In this document: piece after piece, positions 58,913-64,000 of the stretch
Numbering within the stretch: position 1 is the first letter of the stretch
How the letters are laid out: each line of letters begins with the position of its first letter
Notes under the pieces: generated by a model
Seen by the model: the letters and a program-made list of their open reading frames with translations, nothing else
What the model was told of the DNA's origin: nothing
The model's database searches: none
NCBI RefSeq assembly: GCF_036226365.1
Contig: NZ_CP108462.1
Span: 7,534,501-7,598,500, forward strand
Length of the DNA stretch: 64,000 bases
From: Streptomyces sp. NBC_01262
Lineage (GTDB): Bacteria; Actinomycetota; Actinomycetes; Streptomycetales; Streptomycetaceae
Direction of reading: 5' to 3'
Position numbers and translations under genes: made by a program

Positions 58913-60058
58913 GTGCGCACACTCCTCGTCACCGGCCCCGGCGGCTCCGGCCGCACCACGATCGCCGCCGCGACCGCCGTCGCCGAGGCCCGGCGGGGCC
59001 GTCGCGTCCTGCTGCTCCCCGCCCACCGTGGCGGCGCCTTCTCCGGCGACCTGCCCGGCGTTCGCGTCATCCGCACCGACCCGGCCGCGTCCTTCCGGGC
59101 CGACGCACTGGACGTACAGGGCCGCCTCGGCTCGGTCCTCGACCTCCTCGGCGCCACCCCGCTCGACCCCGAGGAGCTCACCGAGCTGCCCGGCGCCGGC
59201 ACCCTCGCCCTGCTGCGCGCCCTGCGCGACGCGGCTTCCGAGGACACCTGGGATCTCGTCGTGGCCGACCTCCCGCCCGTCCACGAGGCCCTCGCCGCCC
59301 TCGCGCTCCCCGAGCAGCTGCGCCGCTACCTCGGCCGGCTCGTCCCCGCCGAACGCCAGGCGGCACGCGCACTGCGCCCGGTGCTCGCCCAGCTCGCGGG
59401 CGTCCCCATGCCGGGGGAGAAGCTCTACGAAGCCGCCGGGCGGGCCGATGTGGAACTCGCCGCCGCGCAGGCCGTGATCGAGGACCCCGGCACGACCGTA
59501 CGACTGGTCGTGGAGCCCGGTGCGCATGCCGCCGACGCGATCCGGCACGCACGTACCGGGCTGGCCCTGTACGGCCACCGCCTGGAGGCCGTGATCGCCA
59601 ACCGGCTGCTCCCGGCCGCCTCGCCGGATCCCTGGCTGGCCGAGCTGTCCGCGCAGCAGCACAAGGAGCTGCGCGCCCTGCGCGCGGAGCTGGCGCGAAC
59701 ACCGCTCCACGAAGTGCCCCACCTGGGCCGTGAGCCGCTGAACGCCGACGACCTGGCGGCGCTGGCCCTGCCGGAGCTTCCGGGCCTGGTCGGTGACCGT
59801 CGTACAAAGCCCTGGACGGTCGAGGACCGCCTCGCATCCGACGGCCACTTCCTCTGGCGGCTCCCCCTGCCCGGCGCGACCCGCGAGCGCCTGGACCTGG
59901 TCCGCCGGGGCGACGAACTCGTCGTCGACACCGAGGGCTTCCGCCGCATCCTGCCGCTTCCCTCCGCGCTGCGCCGCTGCACGGTGGCCGGAGCCGCGCT
60001 GCGCGACGGCGCCCTCAGCGTCCGGTTCGAACCCGACCCGAGCCTGTGGCCCCGCTGA
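58913..60058 (+). CDS. ArsA/GET3-like ATPase with altered P-loop
   Basis: 381 aa. The N-terminal nucleotide-binding fold starts RTLLVTGPGGSGRTTIAAAT. The canonical deviant Walker A is GKGGVGKT; here both lysines are missing (GPGGSGRTT). Switch-like segments include LVVADLPPVHEALAALALPE and ARTPLHEVPHLGREPLNADD. The C-terminal ~75 residues (TRERLDLVRRGDELVVDTEG, then FRRILPLP) resemble the α-crystallin-like domain of actinobacterial ArsA homologues. ATP hydrolysis is questionable. GTG 58913, adjacent to the SRPBCC gene. Function unknown. Confidence 0.85.
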   Translation: MRTLLVTGPGGSGRTTIAAATAVAEARRGRRVLLLPAHRGGAFSGDLPGVRVIRTDPAASFRADALDVQGRLGSVLDLLGATPLDPEELTELPGAGTLALLRALRDAASEDTWDLVVADLPPVHEALAALALPEQLRRYLGRLVPAERQAARALRPVLAQLAGVPMPGEKLYEAAGRADVELAAAQAVIEDPGTTVRLVVEPGAHAADAIRHARTGLALYGHRLEAVIANRLLPAASPDPWLAELSAQQHKELRALRAELARTPLHEVPHLGREPLNADDLAALALPELPGLVGDRRTKPWTVEDRLASDGHFLWRLPLPGATRERLDLVRRGDELVVDTEGFRRILPLPSALRRCTVAGAALRDGALSVRFEPDPSLWPR

Positions 60059-60075
60059 CCCGGTAACGTCGATAC

Positions 60076-60465
60076 ATGAGCAGCGAATCCACCGAACGCA
60101 TCGACACCGACGCCTGGGCCAAGGCCAGCGCCGAGGACATCGCGGCGGAGAACGCACGCCGCCGCGAACAAGCAGGTCAGGGACCCGGCAGCGCCGCCGA
60201 CGAACTGCGCCGGCTCGCGGAGGCCGTGGCCGACCGGATCGCCGTGCTGCGCAGCCCGGCCGTCACGATCGCCGCCGAGACCGTCATCTCGCAGGTCAAA
60301 CAAGTCGTCGAGCCGATAAGGGAACGCAATCCCGAGGTCTTCGACCACCTGGCCACGGCCGGCTCCGAGCTGCTGGCCGCCTACCGCTCGGCTGTCACGG
60401 GCCAGGAGGCCCGCTGGACGGCCAAGCGGTCCGCAAGCCCCACCGAGCACATTGACCTGGACTGA
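60076..60465 (+). CDS. DUF5304 family protein
   Basis: A 129-aa, helix-rich protein (TDAWAKASAEDIAAENARRR, then AVADRIAVLRSPAVTIAAET and KQVVEPIRERNPEVFDHLAT). It fits the small Streptomyces family found between an ArsA-like ATPase and glkA. No catalytic motif or membrane segment is visible. ATG 60076; 17 bp after the ArsA-like gene. Confidence 0.78.
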   Translation: MSSESTERIDTDAWAKASAEDIAAENARRREQAGQGPGSAADELRRLAEAVADRIAVLRSPAVTIAAETVISQVKQVVEPIRERNPEVFDHLATAGSELLAAYRSAVTGQEARWTAKRSASPTEHIDLD

Positions 60466-60537
60466 CAGTGACCTGGACCGACAGTTCACTCCGGTACGGT
60501 TGGACGCAGCGGGGATCGACCGAATACTGAGGGACAC

Positions 60538-61479
60538 ATGGGACTCACCATCGGCGTCGACATCGGCGGCACCAAGATCGCGGCCGGTGTGGTCGACGAA
60601 GAAGGCTCGATTCTCGAGACCGTCAAGGTGCCGACCCCGCCGACCCCCGAAGGGGTGGTCGACGCCATCGCCGCCGCGGTCCGCGACGTCAGCGTGAGCC
60701 ACGCCGTCGAGGCCGTCGGCATCGGCGCCGCCGGCTACGTGGACGACAAGCGCGCCACCGTGCTGTTCGCCCCCAACATCAGCTGGCGTCACGAACCGCT
60801 CAAGGACAAGGTCGAGCAGCGCGTCGGCCTTCCCGTCGTCGTCGAGAACGACGCCAACGCCGCCGCCTGGGGCGAGTACCGCTTCGGCGCCGGCCAGGGC
60901 CACGACGACGTCATCTGCATCACGCTCGGGACCGGTCTCGGCGGCGGCATCATCATCGGCAACAAGCTCCGCCGCGGGCGCTTCGGCGTCGCCGGCGAGT
61001 TCGGCCACATCCGGATGGTCCCCGACGGCCTGCTCTGCGGCTGCGGCAGCCAGGGCTGCTGGGAGCAGTACGCCTCCGGCCGGGCGCTCGTGCGGTACGC
61101 CAAGCAGCGCGCCGTCGCCCAGCCCGAGAACGCGGCCCTGCTCCTCTCCCTCGGCGACGGCACCGCCGACGGCATCGAAGGCCAGCACATCAGCGCCGCC
61201 GCCCGTGGCGGCGACAAGGTCGCCGTCGACTCCTTCCGCGAACTCGCCCGCTGGGCCGGCGCCGGCCTCGCCGACCTCGCCTCCCTCTTCGACCCCTCCG
61301 CCTTCATCGTCGGCGGCGGCGTCTCCGACGAGGGCGAGCTCGTCCTCGAACCCATCCGCAAGTCCTTCCGCCGCTGGCTCGTCGGCGGCCAGTACCGTCC
61401 CCACGCCCAGGTCCTCGCCGCCCAGCTCGGCGGCAAGGCCGGCCTCGTAGGCGCGGCAGACCTGGCCCGCCAAGGGTAA
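60538..61479 (+). CDS. glkA: ROK-family glucokinase
   Basis: A 313-aa ATP-dependent glucose kinase and, in Streptomyces, a mediator of carbon catabolite repression. The phosphate-binding loop is GLTIGVDIGGTKIAAGVVDE. The ROK motif is LCGCGSQGCWEQYASGRAL, with the zinc-binding Cys triad. GEFGHIRM supplies the His. VVENDANAAAWGEYRFGAGQ holds the catalytic Asp. Length agrees with the S. coelicolor enzyme as remembered. It is the last gene of the SRPBCC-ArsA-DUF5304 block. A dispersed repeat starts 1 bp after the stop codon. Confidence 0.97.
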   Translation: MGLTIGVDIGGTKIAAGVVDEEGSILETVKVPTPPTPEGVVDAIAAAVRDVSVSHAVEAVGIGAAGYVDDKRATVLFAPNISWRHEPLKDKVEQRVGLPVVVENDANAAAWGEYRFGAGQGHDDVICITLGTGLGGGIIIGNKLRRGRFGVAGEFGHIRMVPDGLLCGCGSQGCWEQYASGRALVRYAKQRAVAQPENAALLLSLGDGTADGIEGQHISAAARGGDKVAVDSFRELARWAGAGLADLASLFDPSAFIVGGGVSDEGELVLEPIRKSFRRWLVGGQYRPHAQVLAAQLGGKAGLVGAADLARQG

Positions 61480-61480
61480 T

Positions 61481-61530
61481 TTCAGCCCGTCCGGCGTTTG
61501 AGGACCGGGGGTCCGGGGGCGGAGCCCCGG
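61481..61530 (+). repeat. Dispersed repeat core plus one hairpin, downstream of glkA
   Basis: The 25-nt core (61481-61505) is identical to those at 38543-38567 and, reversed, 13327-13351. One hairpin follows (61513-61530, GGA loop). It is a shorter version of the 87-nt element. It lies in glkA orientation and may terminate its transcript. Confidence 0.8.
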
Positions 61531-61547
61531 TTTCGGGGAGGGGCGGG

Positions 61548-62321
61548 GTGGGGGACAAACCCTGCGTGCTGCCAGACCTGCCCGCGTCCCGCTCGGAGCG
61601 CGACGGCTCCGCCGTCATCCGCGTGCTGAGCTACAACGTCCGCTCCCTGCGCGACGACGAGGCCGCCCTCGCCCGCGTGATCCGCGCCTGCGCGCCGGAC
61701 CTCGCGCTCATTCAGGAGGCGCCGCGCTTCTTCCGATGGCGTAAGGCCGCGGCCCGCCTGGCGCGCAACACCGAGTTGGTGTGGGTGACGGGCGGGGCCA
61801 CGACGACCGGCCCGATGATCCTCTCCTCGCTCCGGGTGCACGTGGAGCGGGCCGAGGATCTGCTGCTGCCGCACCACCCCCCGCTGCACCGGCGGGGGGT
61901 GGCCACCGCCGTCGTCCGGGTCGGCGGGGCCCGGCTCTCCGTGCTGAGCTGCCATCTCAGCCTCTCCGCCCAAGAACGTCATGCGCAGGCCGGACTGCTC
62001 CTCGACCGCCTCGCCGCGATGGGCGAACCGCATGCCGTGGTCGGCGGCGACCTCAACGACCGCCCGGACGGCCGGGCCTTCCGCCGCCTCACCGCATCAC
62101 TCCGGGACGGCTGGGCCATGAAGCCGTGGGGCGGCGAATACACCTCCGTCCCGGAGCGGCCGCACCAGCGCATCGACGCGGTCCTCACGACACCGGGGAT
62201 CGAGGTGCTGGGGTGCGGGGTCCCGGCGGGGCTGCCCGGCATCACGGACGCGGACCTGAGGGCGGCGACGGATCACTTGCCAGTGCTGGCCGCGTTGCGC
62301 GTGCCGCCCGCTGAAGGCTGA
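61548..62321 (+). CDS. Endonuclease/exonuclease/phosphatase-family hydrolase
   Basis: 257 aa. EEP-fold motifs: VLSYNVRSLRDDE (N-terminal Asn), LALIQEAPRFFRWRKAAARL (Glu ligand), LSCHLSLSAQERHAQAGLL, VVGGDLNDRPDGRAFRRL (catalytic Asp/Asn) and ATDHLPVLAALRV (final Asp-His). No signal peptide is evident. GTG 61548 (GDKPCVLPDLPASR) precedes the fold; a shorter start near 61623 is possible. Substrate unknown. Confidence 0.88.
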   Translation: MGDKPCVLPDLPASRSERDGSAVIRVLSYNVRSLRDDEAALARVIRACAPDLALIQEAPRFFRWRKAAARLARNTELVWVTGGATTTGPMILSSLRVHVERAEDLLLPHHPPLHRRGVATAVVRVGGARLSVLSCHLSLSAQERHAQAGLLLDRLAAMGEPHAVVGGDLNDRPDGRAFRRLTASLRDGWAMKPWGGEYTSVPERPHQRIDAVLTTPGIEVLGCGVPAGLPGITDADLRAATDHLPVLAALRVPPAEG

Positions 62322-62409
62322 CGGTGGCGGGGGTGCGTTGGCGGCCCCGCGTCCGTGGCCGGTTTGTGCCCACCCGTTCCGCCGTGCGGAACGCCTGCCC
62401 ACCAACCGG

Positions 62410-62931
62410 TTATACGACCGCGCCGCCGCCTGGGAGGTCGTCGTCCTCGTCGCCGCCGGGGCGCATGCGGGCGACGAGCGTGGCGAAGCCGCCGAGGAAG
62501 CCGCCGATGCCGACGGTGATGGCCCACCAGGGCATTTCCTCCTGGAGGAGGATGTAGGCGAAGATCAGCGCGGGCCCGCCGAGGACGGCGAGCCAGGCGA
62601 ACTTGGTGGTGGCGTCGGCCTGGGGGAGCGGGGGCGGCTCGGGGGGCTCGAAGTGGCCCTCGTCCTCCTCCTCGATCTCGAAATCGCGGGGACCGGCGAT
62701 GACGGGGTGGATGACGATGCTCCGGGTCGCCGCCGGAGGCGGTTCCTCTGCGGCCGCCTCAGCCTCCTCGGGCTCCTCGGCGTCCTCCTCGCCCCGTACG
62801 TCCGCGTCGATGTCCTCCGCCGCCGGCCAGGAGCCCGTACCGGGCTCCGGCTCGGCGTCGAAGCCGGCGACGATCTCGGCCCAGGCGGCGTCCTCGTCGA
62901 CCGGATCGGGCCCGTCTTCGCGCTCAGCCAC
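62410..62931 (-). CDS. Acidic N-domain membrane protein
   Basis: 173 aa. A long acidic, Glu/Ala/Pro-rich cytoplasmic part (EEDAEEPEEAEAAAEEPPPA) precedes two hydrophobic segments near the C-terminus (LAVLGGPALIFAYILLQ and WAITVGIGGFLGGFATLVA). No family recognised. GTG 62931 is set by AAGGAGGAAG about 10 nt upstream. It overlaps the α/β-hydrolase stop by 8 bp, so they are co-transcribed. Confidence 0.75.
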   Translation of the reverse strand: MAEREDGPDPVDEDAAWAEIVAGFDAEPEPGTGSWPAAEDIDADVRGEEDAEEPEEAEAAAEEPPPAATRSIVIHPVIAGPRDFEIEEEDEGHFEPPEPPPLPQADATTKFAWLAVLGGPALIFAYILLQEEMPWWAITVGIGGFLGGFATLVARMRPGGDEDDDLPGGGAVV

Positions 62932-63688
62932 TGGGCGCTTCCTCCTTCGTGAGCCGCTGGACGAATCCGTACGACTCCTCGAAGATCTGCTCGGCGTCAT
63001 GGTCCAGGGTCGCGACGTGGTAGCTGCGCTCAAGGACCCGCTCCGTCACATCGGCGGAGGAGACCCGGCCCAGCACGATCGCCGAGTTCGAGGGGTGCAC
63101 GACATGGTCGACGCGGCTGTGCAGAAGCAGCAGCGGCTGTGTGACCTGCGGCAGTTCGGCCCGTACGAGCTTCCAGAAGCGGCTCAGGGAGTAGACCGCG
63201 TGCAGCGGGGTGCGGTCGTAACCGGTCTCCGTCACGCCTTCCTTCGCTATGTCGCTGGCGATGCCCGGCACGGACGGCACGAGGTGCCGGAGCACCGGCA
63301 CGGCCTTGATCGGGATGCCGTCGGCCTTCACCGAGGGGTTGACCAGGACGATGCCGCTGATCGCGTCGCCGTGCTGGGCGGCGAGGTGCAGGGTGAGAGC
63401 CCCGCCCATGGACATGCCGAAGACGAAGACCTGGGAGCAGGCGGCGGTGAGGGAGCGCAGCTCGCGGTCCACCTCGGCGTACCAGTCCTGCCAGCCGGTG
63501 AGCTGCATGTCCTGCCAGCGCGTGCCATGGCCGGGCAGCAGCGGGACCGAGACCGTCAGGCCGAGCGCGGCGAGATGGTCGGCCCAGGGGCGCAGCGATT
63601 GCGGCGTACCGGTGAAGCCGTGGCAGAGCAGCACGCCGATCTCGCCGCCGTCATGGCGGAAGGGCTCGGCTCCGGGCATGAGCGGCAC
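62924..63688 (-). CDS. Alpha/beta hydrolase (esterase/lipase)
   Basis: A 254-aa hydrolase. The oxyanion motif is IGVLLCHGFTGTPQSLRPWA (HG). The nucleophile is in VFVFGMSMGGALTLHLAAQH (GxSxG). The Asp and His are in LLLLHSRVDHVVHPSNSAIV and SYHVATLDHDAEQIFEESYG. Length and motifs fit monoacylglycerol lipase/carboxylesterase-type enzymes. GTG 63688 is the start, with GGAGACACACG upstream. It is divergent from the acyltransferase gene. Confidence 0.9.
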   Translation of the reverse strand: MPLMPGAEPFRHDGGEIGVLLCHGFTGTPQSLRPWADHLAALGLTVSVPLLPGHGTRWQDMQLTGWQDWYAEVDRELRSLTAACSQVFVFGMSMGGALTLHLAAQHGDAISGIVLVNPSVKADGIPIKAVPVLRHLVPSVPGIASDIAKEGVTETGYDRTPLHAVYSLSRFWKLVRAELPQVTQPLLLLHSRVDHVVHPSNSAIVLGRVSSADVTERVLERSYHVATLDHDAEQIFEESYGFVQRLTKEEAPSG

Positions 63689-63803
63689 CGTGTGTCTCCT
63701 GTTCGCGATGGATTACCTCACAGTACGCGGACGGCCTGCGCCGGGGGAGAGCCCCGGGCGATCTGGCGTTAAGGTCTTTCCGTCAGACACAGGAGGTCAT
63801 GGG

Positions 63804-64000
63804 TTGTTGTACGGCGTGATGAAGGTCGCTATCGGCTCGCCTCTCAAGGCCGCGTTCCGGCCATGGGTGGAAGGGCTGGAGAACATCCCCGAGACGGGGG
63901 GCGCGATCCTTGCGAGCAACCACTTGTCCTTCTCCGACTCCTTCTTCCTTCCGGCGGTGCTGGACCGCAAGGTCACCTTCATCGCCAAGGCGGAGTACTT
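63804..64000 (+). CDS. Lysophosphatidic acid acyltransferase-like protein (PlsC family), 5' part
   Basis: Begins LLYGVMKVAIGSPLKAAFRP and runs off the window after 65 codons. ILASNHLSFSDSFFLPAVLD holds the acyltransferase HX4D motif (H-LSFS-D), followed by RKVTFIAKAEY. Members acylate lysophosphatidate in phospholipid synthesis. The start is TTG 63804, because a perfect AGGAGG lies 7 nt upstream; the ATG at 63799 is out of frame. Divergent from the hydrolase gene across 115 bp. Confidence 0.9.
   Translation, partial: MLYGVMKVAIGSPLKAAFRPWVEGLENIPETGGAILASNHLSFSDSFFLPAVLDRKVTFIAKAEY

Noticed and set aside
1..64000. tRNA genes, CRISPR arrays, restriction or defence genes
   Set aside because: Read through on both strands; no cloverleaf with CCA-proximal pattern, no spaced short repeats, and no nuclease/methylase defence pairs were recognised.

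Overview
The window is high-GC actinobacterial chromosome, almost certainly Streptomyces. Third codon positions are strongly G/C, GTG starts are common and genes are tightly packed. The order sucB-lpdA-pepA-cob genes-pspA-nadA-cta/qcr-trpD-NlpC/P60 pair-fadD-glkA matches, from memory, the conserved core near SCO2193-SCO2120 of S. coelicolor. I saw no tRNA, rRNA, CRISPR array, transposase or integrase. Most of the window is housekeeping. The accessory-looking part is about 47.9-51.1 kb.

0-14.5 kb: the 5' part of lipB, a large HTH regulator, a GNAT acetyltransferase, a TIGR01777 epimerase, an FAD amine oxidase-like protein, a DUF4240 protein, a WYL regulator preceded by a perfect 18-bp palindrome, and a secreted protein made of two Cys-bracketed repeats. 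Then come the lipoate-dependent E2 (sucB) and E3 (lpdA) genes, and pepA.

13.7-17.6 kb: the late cobalamin genes cobS, cobT and cobU, with cobU fused to a PhnP-like metallo-beta-lactamase domain. 17.7-24.9 kb: a methyltransferase overlapping a DUF3043 membrane protein, pspA-pspAA (envelope stress), nadA divergent from an A-type Fe-S carrier gene, and a membrane-anchored protein. 25.1-27.5 kb: a PfkB sugar/nucleoside kinase and a cysteine desulfurase-TusA fusion.

27.7-37.0 kb: the respiratory cluster. ctaC-ctaD-ctaF (cytochrome c oxidase II, I, IV) is separated from ctaE-qcrC-qcrA-qcrB (oxidase III and the bc1 complex) by an L,D-transpeptidase lipoprotein and a degenerate receiver-domain protein. 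These genes would build the actinobacterial bc1-aa3 supercomplex. trpD follows, then a repeat-rich 750-bp spacer that ends in a SAM-IV riboswitch controlling a class V aminotransferase.

40.2-53.7 kb: a stand-alone RAM-domain protein coupled to a rhomboid protease, a zinc ribbon, a YacP-like NYN nuclease, tandem NlpC/P60 hydrolases, two metallopeptidases, a glycoside hydrolase broken by one in-frame amber codon, a Tat-type Gly-rich protein with a phage-tail-like N-domain, and two glycosyltransferases (GT87 and PimB-like GT4).

53.8-64 kb: a cholesterol oxidase, a long-chain acyl-CoA ligase, a metallophosphoesterase, the SRPBCC-ArsA-like-DUF5304-glkA block, an EEP-fold hydrolase, a membrane protein, an alpha/beta hydrolase, and the start of a PlsC-type acyltransferase. 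Several gene ends carry long hairpins. A dispersed repeat built on the core TTCAGCCCGTCCGGCGTTTG recurs downstream of cobS, trpD and glkA.
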